The notes under the pieces are model-generated. The model was not told the origin of the DNA and did no database searches. It saw only the letters and a program-made list of their open reading frames with translations. The position numbers and the translations under genes were made by a program. From NCBI RefSeq assembly GCF_018446385.1, contig NC_055987.1, forward strand, positions 29,084,202-29,148,201: a stretch of 64,000 nt of DNA, written 5' to 3'. Of this stretch, positions 45,913 through 54,726 are shown one piece after another. Origin of the DNA: Zingiber officinale (taxonomy: Eukaryota; Streptophyta; Magnoliopsida; Zingiberales; Zingiberaceae). The first letter of the stretch is position 1; the number at the start of each line of letters is the position of its first letter.

Positions 45913-46740
45913 TCAGTCCTCATCCAGTTCTAAGCGCATTTCTTCATCAAGATGAATAACTAAGTTGTAGGTTTGCATACTCACTTTGCCTTTTGAGATC
46001 ACTTGCCTACTAGAAAAGTCTGCTATGCAATGTGCACAGGTCAAGATCGTCCCATCAGGATCAATGATAGTGCCAGACCCTATACCCATTATAGGCATAG
46101 GACCATATACATCTGAAAAGAAGTATTGGAAAAAGCTCATCGTTCAAACGAATACACCTAAAAAAAATCCACATATTGAGGAAATCTGAAGACACAATAA
46201 AGTCCTTTCACCTTCAGTAAGACATATATTCACCACGGCAGGACCAGCTGCCGTGGCCGCTTTGACAATAGAGTTCCTTTTGAGGCATCCACTGCAGCAT
46301 GCCACGTCCTTACTTGAATCCGGAGGTGGAAGAGGGCACGCGGTTGGAAAATGCCGTGCAAAAAACTCTACGAATCAGATTAAAAGATTATGCAACTCCA
46401 AATTGATGAAAGAAAACTTTAAGGACGATAGGTTAGGTTTAAACCTGGAGAAAAGACTGAGAATGGAAGCGTGAAATCTTGCGAGAAAATCGACGAAGTC
46501 GAAGACAGAAATTGCCGAAACGGATCGCATATCGAAATGGCGACATCTTTTACGAAGGGGAGCACATGCGTGAGAAAGAAGAGAAAATATTGAGAAAGGA
46601 GGTGAAGGGAATAGGAAGAAAGGAGGGTTACTTGTGGGGAGGGAGGGGCCGTCGGAGGAACCGAGAGTGAAGGCGGTGAGAGCGAGGAAGCCAGTGGCGA
46701 CGCCACGGCGGGGATGCTGCAACAAGAGACGCCGAAACAT
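45913..46740 (-). pseudogene. Captured Deg/HtrA-type serine protease gene fragment
   Basis: Minus strand from 46740: an N-terminal exon beginning MFRRLLLQHPRRGVATGF, hydrophobic and Arg-containing as for an organelle-targeted protein. An exon about 46213-46345 follows (CLKRNSIVKAATAAGPAVVN), then one at about 45960-46120 (GIGSGTIIDPDGTILTCAHC, IADFSSRQVISKGK). The GSGTIID.DGTILTCAH string matches the start of the trypsin-like domain in plant Do-like 14 type Deg proteases and keeps the catalytic His. The Asp and Ser of the triad and any PDZ domain are missing. The frame is broken in the first exon. It sits between SCPL exon one and the other SCPL exons. Confidence 0.78.
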
Positions 46741-46756
46741 GATTCACCGCCGCCGA

Positions 46757-46893
46757 TCGTAGACCAAGCTTCCCTTGGTCATGTAGGGAAGGGGGCCTTG
46801 GAATCCAGGTAAATAGGTGACCACAGAAGATGAGAGAGCAGAGGAAAAGAAGCAGAGAAAGATCAGTGAGACAATCAGGAGAGGGATTTCCAT
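46757..46893 (-). pseudogene. Captured SCPL gene fragment, exon one with signal peptide
   Basis: Starts at ATG 46891-46893: MEIPLLIVSLIFLCFFSSAL is a typical signal peptide, followed by SSSVVTYLPGFQGPLP, the conserved mature N-terminus of plant SCPL proteins. The text then changes to KGSLVY and a stop, because the sequence GTAGACCAAGCTTCCCTT (46762-46779) also occurs in the SCPL central part at 45573-45590. The join is therefore abnormal. Confidence 0.85.
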
Positions 46894-46924
46894 CTTCCTC
46901 CTCCTCCTTCCTTCTTCTTCCTTC

Positions 46925-47200
46925 TTGTGTTGGAACTGGCTGAAAGTCGAGGCGACGAGGAGGAGGCGGTGAAGATGGCTGAAAGTAGAGGCCGCGAGGA
47001 GGAGGTGGCGAGGCCGAAAGTTGAGGCGACGAGGAAGGAGGCAGCGAAGAGGGTGGTGAGGAGGGAGGCGGCGAAGAGGGAGGCGGCGAAGAGGGCGGTG
47101 AGGAGGGAGGCGGCGAAGAAGGCGGTGAAGAGGGTGGTGAGGAGGGAGGCGACGAAGAGGGCGGTGAGGAGGAGCCGGCGAAGAGTAGGGTTTTGGGAAA
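46925..47200. repeat. GC-rich GAGGCGGCGAAGA repeats in CACTA-1
   Basis: Degenerate purine-rich units of 12-24 bp that open several frames (Pro/Ser-rich on minus, Arg/Glu/Ala-rich on plus). Likely a captured low-complexity 5' region rather than a gene. Confidence 0.7.
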
Positions 47201-47279
47201 GAGACAGAAAAAAACAAAGCGTAAAACAGACAAATGACGAAGGAGAAAAAGTGGCGAAAGAAAAAACAATCACATTCAA

Positions 47280-47564
47280 CAACACTTAATAGACAACGGT
47301 TTTTAAAAACTGTTGTCGTAATCCCAAAAAAGTGCACATAGACAACAGTTTTAAAAAACTGTTGTCGTTCCCTTTAAAAACCGTTGTCGTATCCTCAAAA
47401 AAACATAAATTGACAACAGTTTTTAAAAACCGTTGTCATAGGCCAAAAAAATGACTAAAAGACAACAGTTTTTGTTAAAACCGTTGTTAAAAGATAAAAA
47501 GATAACGGTTTGGTATAAAACTGTTGTCGTTTGAGTGTTGTTGAATGGCATTTTTCTTGTAGTG
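47280..47564. repeat. Right terminal and subterminal repeats of CACTA-1
   Basis: Five or more pairs of ACAACGGTTTT and AAAACTGTTGTC at 47291-47530, then the TIR ending GTAGTG. Confidence 0.9.
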
Positions 47565-47567
47565 GGT

Positions 47568-47884
47568 TTTGTCTAGTCGGTGGTGGTTGCTCCCATATCC
47601 AAGAAGGCCATGTGCCTCGCCACGTCAGTACTGGGAACCGATTTTGGAAATTAATATTTAATGGAATTAATAACTTAAGGTGATTTGGGTCGAACGTGTT
47701 AAGTTCCGCAGGAGACCCAAGTCAAAACCTAAAAGAACGAATAGATTAAGTTTTGGATCAAACGTGTTAAGTTCCGCAGGCGATCCAAAATTTAATTTAA
47801 AAGAACACATGGTAGCTAGGAAAAGGTTCAAACCTTTGTACAAATTTTTGTACAGGAACTCTAGGTTCTCAGTAGCAACCAACA
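47568..47884 (+). repeat. LTR of element F, second part
   Basis: Resumes after CACTA-1 and its duplicated ggt (47565-47567) and ends AGTAGCAACCAACA, matching A's LTR end. Confidence 0.92.
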
Positions 47885-47886
47885 AT

Positions 47887-47898
47887 TGGTATCAGAGC
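47887..47898 (+). other. Primer binding site of element F
   Basis: TGGTATCAGAGC, two bases after the LTR. Confidence 0.95.
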
Positions 47899-48043
47899 TA
47901 GGGTTTTGCCTCTGTGTATTTGGTATTTAGTTTAATTATGCACATGTCATACATAATTTAGGCAGGTTAATAGTAGGATGTGCTAACTTTGTGGATGCAG
48001 GATCCAACTATTATGGCTTTTAGTTATTATGTGTGTGATTGGA

Positions 48044-48062
48044 GCCTTGGACATGTCAAGGG
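48044..48062 (+). other. Leader hairpin of element F
   Basis: CCTTG pairs with CAAGG around GACATGT, homologous to the A hairpin at 9532. The long stem-loop has its arms at 48785-48801 and 48812-48832, and the TACAAAT/ATTTGTA stem is at 48851-48869. Confidence 0.55.
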
Positions 48063-48999
48063 CATTTATCTGTGTGTGCATGATTGTATTAAAATACAGC
48101 AGGAGCTGTATTTAGTTTTATTAGGATTTTATTTTTGATCTAAATACATGTACATTCCTTTTATGGAATATAGGATCGAAATGTAAAATTCTATTTATGT
48201 CGCGGATCGAATCTTGCAAAGCATGGAACCTTCTAAGGACCAGAGGCGCAGCGGAACTAGGAGCAAGATGGATGCGACAGCTAGACCCGGTGGCAGTAGC
48301 CAAATATGGCAGCAGCTTGGGATGACAACACACGGAGGACAACTAGAGATAAAAGCCATAATAGTTGAAAATTAGATTTTCTATTTATTGCTTTTATATT
48401 GTGCTGTGTGTATGTGTTAGTTTACATGCTTAGTAGGCTAGCATAGTTAAAATTCCTCATTTATAAATAACTAAGTGGGAGAGGGATTTTTAAATAAATC
48501 CCATGGTCTCCATTACTGGTTTGTAAGTGATGCAAACAAGCTTGCGCGTTGGCTCTGAGTGCCTTCCTCCATAACGGATGAGCTTGTTTGTGGATCACTA
48601 GAACAGACTTCCATTTTGGATGACTATAGGAAGTTAATTAAGAGCGTGTGATCTTCCCCAACGGAAGGGGCATAATCTTATTAATGAACTTAGTGTCAAG
48701 TAATGGTATACACTTAGACACATCTAATAGTATCCTCCCCATCGGAGTCACTGCTATTATTTGTGTGACCAAAAGACACCAACTATTAATTTTATTTGTC
48801 AAAAGTTAGGTTGACAAGATAATAAAATTAATGGGATAAAACCCTCCTTTTACAAATGTTGAATTTGTATACGTCCACTAACGTGGCATACAAAATTCAC
48901 GGTGTTTTGAGTGTTGGTTAATTTAAAATAGTATTGTTTGAGGAATCAATATTATTCTAAATTTAAAGTTCTGACCAAAAGTTATTTGTGATTCTTAGG

Positions 49000-50335
49000 A
49001 TGTCTTTCAACCCACTGTCCATCATACTTCAACAGAATAGACTTACTGGACCAAACTACATAGATTGGAAAAGAAATCTGGACATTGTTCTTACTGAAAG
49101 CTATAAATTTGTCTTTCAAGCCAGTGCCCATCATACCTACTGGTGAATCTACCCAAGAGGAGATTGAATATCATAGGAAATGGGTAAAAGCAGATGAGAT
49201 GACGCGGTGTTACATTTTGGCTTCAATGTCAAATGTATTGCAACATCAGCATCAAGATTTACTAACAGCCTATGATATTATGAACAATCTCAAGGAACTC
49301 TTTGGTCATCAGGATAGGGCTTCTAGGCAAGAAGCCATGAGAAAGATAATGACAGCCACCATGCAAGAGGGTACTCCTGTAAGGGATCATATCCTAAAAA
49401 TGATGGCTTATCTGAACGAGATACAGATCCTTGGAGGAGAAATTGATATCGATATGATCCTCCAAACGCTACCTAGAAGTTTTGAGCAGTTTCGCCTGAA
49501 CTATAATATGAATAAGAGGGTTTATTCATTAGCGGAACTACTGACAGAACTTCAAGCAGCAGAAGGATTATTTCGTCACAATGCTCAAATTCACTATGCT
49601 GAAAATGGTTCTACTTCTAAACCGAAAGGAAAGAAGAAGAAGAAACAAGCTGGTTCAGCAAAGAAAGTGAATAAATCTCAGAGTACGGGATTTAAAGCTG
49701 GAATGAAGAAGCCGAAGGGCAAGTGCTTCATCTGTAAGCAGGCAGGACATTGGAAGGCGGACTGTCCTCGTAGGAACCAAAACAAAGGTATATCTCATAC
49801 TCTAGTTGTTGAAACATGTTTAGCGGTGTTATCTACCAGCACCTGGTGTGTAGATCCGGGTGGTCGCCGTCTCATCAACAATTCCTTGCAGGGGTTCCAG
49901 GAAACCCGACGACTATCTGAAGGAGAGATTACCGTCTACATGGGCAATGCTACTAAGGTGGCAGCTGTTGCAGTAGGAGACGTCTACTTATCTTTTAGTA
50001 GAAATAGAAATTTGATTTTAAGAAATTGTCTTTATGTACCCAGTTTTAGAAAGAATTTAATTTCAGTTTCTAAACTGTTTTTAGATGGATATTCAGTTTC
50101 TTTCAGTAACGATGTAGTTATTAAAAGAAATAAAGTGATTATCTGTTCTGGTGCATTAGTTGGCAATTTGTATACTTTAAATCTAATTTCTTCCACAAAG
50201 CAAAACATGGAAATTTATAACTCATCTTCTAACTCTAATAAGAGAAAAGAACCTTCGGAAATGAACCAAGCATATCTTTGGCATCTAAGGCTTGGTCATA
50301 TTAACTTAAGTAGGATTCAGAGGCTTATAGCCGAT
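49000..50335 (+). pseudogene. gag and start of pol of element F
   Basis: Starts at the ATG of MSFNPL (49000). A frameshift at about 49111-49115 moves to the long open frame that runs to the deletion. Features in order: LTGPNYIDWKRNLD; UBN2 region with VLQHQHQDLLTAYDI, KELFGHQDRASR and LQTLPRSFEQFRLNY; a Lys-rich stretch; zinc knuckle CFICKQAGHWKADC; a protease segment whose active site is CVDPGG instead of D(T/S)GA, so inactive; the flap/linker region (YMGNATKVAAVAVGDV); and the first part of the gag-pre-integrase domain. Apart from the one frameshift it has no stop, making it the best preserved gag of this lineage in the window. The last nine codons before the stop at 50363 come from E's LTR. 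Confidence 0.9.
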
Positions 50336-51417
50336 ACTTGGCATGATGAAGGAAAGTCCAAGTAGGTCAAGAGAGTGACCGGATACTTGGCATGATGAAG
50401 GAAAGTCCAAGTAGGTCAAAGGAATTGACCGGATACTTGGCAAGAGGAAGAAAGACCAAGTAGGTCAAAGGAATTGATCGGATACTTGGTAAGAGGAGAA
50501 AAGTCCAAGTAGGTCAAAGGGATTGACCGGACACTTGGTGGGGAGTCCTGGCAGGTCAAGGGAGTGACCAGATGTTAGGCAGAATGTACCAACAGGTCAA
50601 GGTTGACCGGATGTTGGTATGAGAGGCTTGGGACTTGGTTTTGGGCAAAAACCAAGAGCTGGATCGATCATTGGATCGATCCAGGCTTTTCCCAGCACAC
50701 AGAAAGCCTCTGGATCGATCAGTGGATCGATCCAGAGGTCCCAATCGATCAGTGGATCGATTGGGACGCTGCTGCTTCGCACGATAAGCGCTGGATCGAT
50801 CCAGGCATGTTTCCAGAGCACAGAGGCGCTCTGGATCGATCCGTGGATCGATCCAAAGCCTCCCCGATCGATTGGGAGTTTTCGAATCGATTGGGATCCG
50901 ACCGTTGCGTCGTATTTGAGCTGCAGGCGGACGTCTCCTTTAGCAGTTCTCCACTGTTTCATCTCAGATCTCTCGCCAGCTCCTCCACAGCGCTCTCAAA
51001 GCTCAGATCGCCAGTTCTTGAAGGATCTTGGAGGTTTTCCAAGTCAAGAGGCAGATCAAAGTCAAGAAGAGAAGCTAGGGTTAGGGTTTTCTGTACTCAT
51101 TGTAAGCTTTGCGCTTGTATTTTGTTTCCCTTTCCTTTCTTCTTGTATTGAGAGTCTTGTAGGGCTTCTCCGCCTTCGGTAGTTACCGAAAAGGAGTGTT
51201 TCATAGTGGAGGTGTGTGTGTGTGTGTGCGTGGATCCTTGGACTAGTCACCTCTTGTGTGGTGGATACCAAGTAAAATTCCAAGTGTTAGCGTTGTATAT
51301 TTTTGTTTCTTGTATTTCCGCTGCACATCTTCGAAGAAACAAGCAACGTCAACCACGAAGCACGCGACGAGCTATTCACCCCCCCTCCCCCCCTCTAGCT
51401 ACTTTTCGGTCCCAACA
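50336..51417 (+). repeat. 3' LTR of element E, remainder
   Basis: Aligns to the 5' LTR from about 35470 on, to the end CCCAACA. About 450 bp of LTR, including the 31-bp array, is missing between this piece and 39242. The exact TSD aatat follows. Confidence 0.93.
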
Positions 51418-51422
51418 AATAT

Positions 51423-53114
51423 GTCCTTCAATCAAGTCTCTCCCCCTTAACTAGACATTATTTTTAGATATCCTTGTTACCCACAAGGAAGACTTTTCTA
51501 TGTGTGTCTAAGGGTCACAATTGACTTAAGGTTCTAAAGACTTAGGTAGTGAATAACAATAATTTATATATATAATACACCTAATCTATCATCAATCAAA
51601 ATTTGAAAATAATTCTTAAGAAAATAGATATATAAGTTTTCAAAACATGTTTAAAATAATTTTAAATTTTAATTTTCTTAGCATCTCACCCATTCTAAAT
51701 TTTTAAGTATGGTAATCCTATAATTGTGTGAGATAACTTTATTGATTTTGAATTTGGTGAAACTTAAATTTTAGTTAAACTTTGATTATTGTAAGTTAAA
51801 TAGATGGTAACATTTACTTTGTGAATTAATTGAATTAATGTTTAGATTAGAAATTGTAAAGTTATTAAGTGGATTTGATTAAGAATTGTTTTTAATAACT
51901 ATGGTTATAGGTTGATTATTGATTGATTTAAACATTATTTAAAAATTAGTTTCAATTGAATTTAGTATTAGTATTAATTAGGTTAAGAATTAATTTTAAT
52001 TGTTGATTAAAGTTTTATAATTAATAGTTACAAATTAATTGATTATGAATTATTATTAATTTCTTATCAATTAATTAGGTAAAGATTTTATGATTAGTTA
52101 TAAAAATTTAATTTTGTTTAAGGTTAAAGTACTTTATTTGTTGACTAAAGATAAGATTTCAGGTTGAAATATAATAAAAATCAATTAAGCGTATTAAGTT
52201 AATTAAGTTAAACTAGTTAATGATTAGGGTTAAAATAATTTTAAAATAATATTTAAAAAGTTTTTAAAATAAGTTTTAAAATAATAGTTTAAAAAGTTTT
52301 TTTTAAATAAGTTGTAAAATAATTTTTTAAAATAAATTTTTTTTAATTAAGTTAAAAAGTTTTAAAATAAGTTTTAAAATAATTTTTAAAATAATTAAGT
52401 TTTTTATTTTTAAGTTTTATTTTAGAACTTAAAATAATTTTAATTAAGTTTTAAAATAATTTTAATTAAGTTTTTTAAATAAGTTTAATTAGGTTTTTAA
52501 ATAATTTTAATTAAGTTTTAAAATAATTTTAATTAAGTTTTAAAATAATTTTAAATAAGTTTTTAATTTTAATTAATTTAGTTTAAATTAGATTTGAATT
52601 AAGTTTGAATTAGAATTAATTTAGTTTAAATTTAAATTAATTTTATTGAAAGAGGTTATTGAACCCATGTTAGATTCAAACTTAGCTTTGGGTTAATCAA
52701 GCAGACGTCCTAAGGATAAGTTTCAGTTCAGTGACGAGGCATATGACCTACTTGAATATCATTAGACCACTTGCTGAAGACTTTCCAAAATGTTCCTGCC
52801 CAAAGAACTTAATACTAAATTTTGGTCTAACTAGCCCATGTTTGACTGGGGTAGCTTCGATCAGATCCACTAAGTCTAGTGCACCAGGTAGAATTCCATA
52901 TTCAACCTAGACATGCCTTCGACAGAGTTTCCTTGACGTACTATCATCCCAATCCATTCCGGTGCTATGTTGTAGGGTTTGGTAAACCTTTTTAATCTAA
53001 CCATTCTAAGCAGAAAGAGAAGATGCATGACATGACAAATAACTATGTATGATCATGGCAAGTCAAACAATGCAAACAAGTTAAATTATTGTTGTTGTAT
53101 TGTGTTTTATTGTT
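51423..53114 (-). other. Non-coding spacer of element D with block shared with B
   Basis: Contains a PPT-like pyrimidine run at 51440-51450, an ATCTCAC...GTGAGAT inverted repeat (51683-51689, 51728-51734), an AT low-complexity zone (about 52200-52650) and a ~300 bp block at 52670-52970 similar to B 24180-24470. There is no pol. Confidence 0.75.
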
Positions 53115-53117
53115 TTT

Positions 53118-53151
53118 GTTATTTTTGTTATTATTATTATTGTTATTATTG

Positions 53152-53211
<60 letters not shown>

Positions 53212-53325
53212 GTTATTATTATTATTGTTGTTATTATTGTTGTTATTATTATTATAATTATTATTATTGTTATTGTTATTATTATTATTATTGTTATTAT
53301 TATTTTATTATTATTATTATTATTT
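53118..53325. repeat. Long (TTA/ATT)n microsatellite in element D
   Basis: About 208 bp of TTA-type triplets with occasional TTG interruptions, just downstream (in the element's sense) of the gag coiled coil. The open frames it creates on both strands are artefacts. Confidence 0.95.
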
Positions 53326-53335
53326 AGTTTCATAA

Positions 53336-53750
53336 TTAAAAGGTACATGATTATAATTAGGTTTGTGGAGATTTTGTTTTAGATTTGGTTTTAATTTATA
53401 ACTTAAATCTAGATTTTGTGAGTTGATAAAATTATTAATAATGTTTTCTAATTTATTAATTTTATTTTTCAAAACATTATTTTGTTTTTCTAATTTTCTA
53501 AACTTTGATTTATAGTTTAGTTTCTTATTTTTTGTTAAATTATGTTTATTGTTATTTAATTCTAGATAATTATTATTTTGATTTAAATTTAAATTGTCTT
53601 GAATAAATAAACTTTGATTAACTGAATCGGGATCTTGATTAAGTTTTTGGTTGATTTGGTCAATTTTAGTTATATTTGAATTAATTAAGTTTTTATTAAT
53701 TAGATTATTTTTGTTAAGTCATTTTAATGTTGAATTTTCATGCATTTTTA
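53336..53750 (-). pseudogene. Coiled-coil tail of element D gag, out of frame with gag
   Basis: The minus-strand translation is Asn/Lys/Leu-rich (for example KLEKQNNVLKNKINKLENII), a coiled coil in the same place as the B and E tails. A stop or shift separates it from the gag ORF ending at 53754, so it may be a lost C-terminal extension. Confidence 0.6.
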
Positions 53751-53753
53751 ATT

Positions 53754-54557
53754 TCATATTATAATTAAACAAGAAGACTCTAAAGCATGCAAATTTTCAT
53801 ATAATTTAAAATTATTTACCATACTAGCTCCCTCTGAATCCTTGGGTCTTCTCTCCGGACATTGAGATTTGTAGTGTCCCATCTTTTTGCACTTGAAGCA
53901 TTCAATGTGGTCCTTCCTTCTCTGGACTCTAGTCTTCGGCTCCTCCTTTGCCTTCGGTTGTGCAGATCGACTCATCGAACATTTATTTTTGTAGTGCCCC
54001 TTTTCACTGCAATTAAAACACGTTATGTGCTCTTTAAATTTTGTATTTAAAATATTACCTTTTGATTCCTCATTAGGATTCTCCCCCTTGACCATTGTCG
54101 TTTCGAATTCAGGCTCAAGTGTTCGGTCAGACTCGGGTTCAGATCCATTAGCCTCCTCCTCAGCCACTAGAGCGATGAAGCTGATTTGGTCTTGTTCTTC
54201 TAGATCTGGTTCTGAGGATAGCTCTTCGGATTCGGATTCGAATTCGGACTCACTTTCGCCTTGATCTTCTAGCCTCGATGGGGTCTCGTGAAGCTTGATC
54301 AATTTGGTCCACATCTCGAATGCATTCTTGTAACCTTCTAGTTGACACAAAACTTCATTAGGCAAAATATCTATTAACATATTCATTACCTTTTTGTTCG
54401 ATTCTAAGTTTCGAGAAGGTTGTCTTAGTGCGATCCAGTTGTCGAAATTGTTACTTCCAATGAAGCATTCCATCATTTGCCTCCAGGAACTGAAGTAGAC
54501 TTGATCATACGGAGGAGGGTCATAGATACTTCGTCCTTCTTGATATGATATCAACAT
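53754..54557 (-). CDS. Gag of element D, uninterrupted 267-codon ORF
   Basis: Open from ATG 54557 (MLISYQEGRSIYDPPPYD) to the stop at 53754. Residues 20-100 match the capsid-like region of E's Gag (VYFSSWRQMMECFI; YKNAFEMWTKLIKLHETPS). Then come an acidic Glu/Ser linker (residues about 100-170), a zinc knuckle CFNCSEKGHYKNKC, a basic linker and a second knuckle CFKCKKMGHYKSQC. Gag would assemble particles and bind element RNA. It is shorter than other Sirevirus Gags because the coiled coil is out of frame. Being free of stops in a region of dead elements, it may be younger than its neighbours or have been under selection until recently. No pol follows. Confidence 0.85.
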   Translation of the reverse strand: MLISYQEGRSIYDPPPYDQVYFSSWRQMMECFIGSNNFDNWIALRQPSRNLESNKKVMNMLIDILPNEVLCQLEGYKNAFEMWTKLIKLHETPSRLEDQGESESEFESESEELSSEPDLEEQDQISFIALVAEEEANGSEPESDRTLEPEFETTMVKGENPNEESKGNILNTKFKEHITCFNCSEKGHYKNKCSMSRSAQPKAKEEPKTRVQRRKDHIECFKCKKMGHYKSQCPERRPKDSEGASMVNNFKLYENLHALESSCLIII

Positions 54558-54714
54558 TCTTGCAAGAAAAGATTAAAAAATATTTCCAAGACTTTTGTCT
54601 TGGGATTAGTAGTGCTTGAAAGATAAATATACGAAGAAAAAAGAATATACTAAAAGAAAAGGAAAAAGTTTTAAAATGCTTTGAAAATCGGTTAAGAAAT
54701 TTCAGAGCTAATCG

Positions 54715-54726
54715 GCTCTGATACCA
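54715..54726 (-). other. Primer binding site of element D
   Basis: Plus GCTCTGATACCA, i.e. TGGTATCAGAGC in sense, two bases from the 5' LTR. Confidence 0.95.

Larger units (their letters stand above)
41307..47564. mobile_element. CACTA-1: complete non-autonomous CACTA transposon with captured host gene pieces
   Basis: 6258 bp with termini CACTACAAGAAAAA and TTTTTCTTGTAGTG and a 3-bp TSD ggt (41304-41306, 47565-47567), the CACTA (En/Spm) signature. Both subterminal zones carry many ACAACGGTTTTTAACCGTTGTC-like inverted repeats, the presumed transposase binding sites. No TNPA/TNPD transposase is seen. Between them lie minus-strand fragments of an LRR receptor kinase, a serine carboxypeptidase-like protein and a Deg/HtrA-type protease, with introns kept, plus a Lys-rich exon. 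It must use transposase from another element. Confidence 0.95.
39243..50335 (+). mobile_element. Element F: Copia retrotransposon truncated after gag, interrupted by CACTA-1
   Basis: A plus-strand element related to A and G. Its 5' LTR begins TGTTGGAGTGTATACT at 39243 and ends at 47884 with CACTA-1 inside it. A PBS, a leader and gag follow. Sequence stops within the gag-pre-integrase segment (HINLSRIQRLIAD) at about 50335 and passes straight into E's 3' LTR. Integrase, RT, RNase H, PPT and the 3' LTR are gone, so its TSD cannot be seen. A deletion that removed F's 3' half and part of E's LTR together explains both ends. Confidence 0.9.
34974..51417 (+). mobile_element. Element E: gag-only Sirevirus-like LTR retrotransposon, interrupted by element F
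   Basis: A plus-strand element with 5' LTR 34974-36515, PBS 36518-36529, gag 36650-38225, a 1-kb 3' spacer with repeated PPT-like runs, and a 3' LTR starting at 39199. The 3' LTR is cut at 39242 by F, resumes at about 50336 with loss of about 450 bp, and ends at 51417. TSD aatat is exact (34969-34973, 51418-51422). The internal region is only 2.7 kb with no pol domain, so E is non-autonomous. Gag has two zinc knuckles and a coiled coil like D's, but the LTR sequence is unrelated, so D and E are separate families. Confidence 0.93.

Noticed and set aside
46628..47269. 213-codon Pro/Ser-rich ORF on the minus strand in CACTA-1
   Set aside because: It arises from a GAGGCGGCGAAG-type repeat and runs through SCPL exon one and the Deg exon in the wrong frame.
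53043..53382. ORFs of poly-Ile/Asn/Leu/Tyr
   Set aside because: Pure products of the TTA microsatellite.
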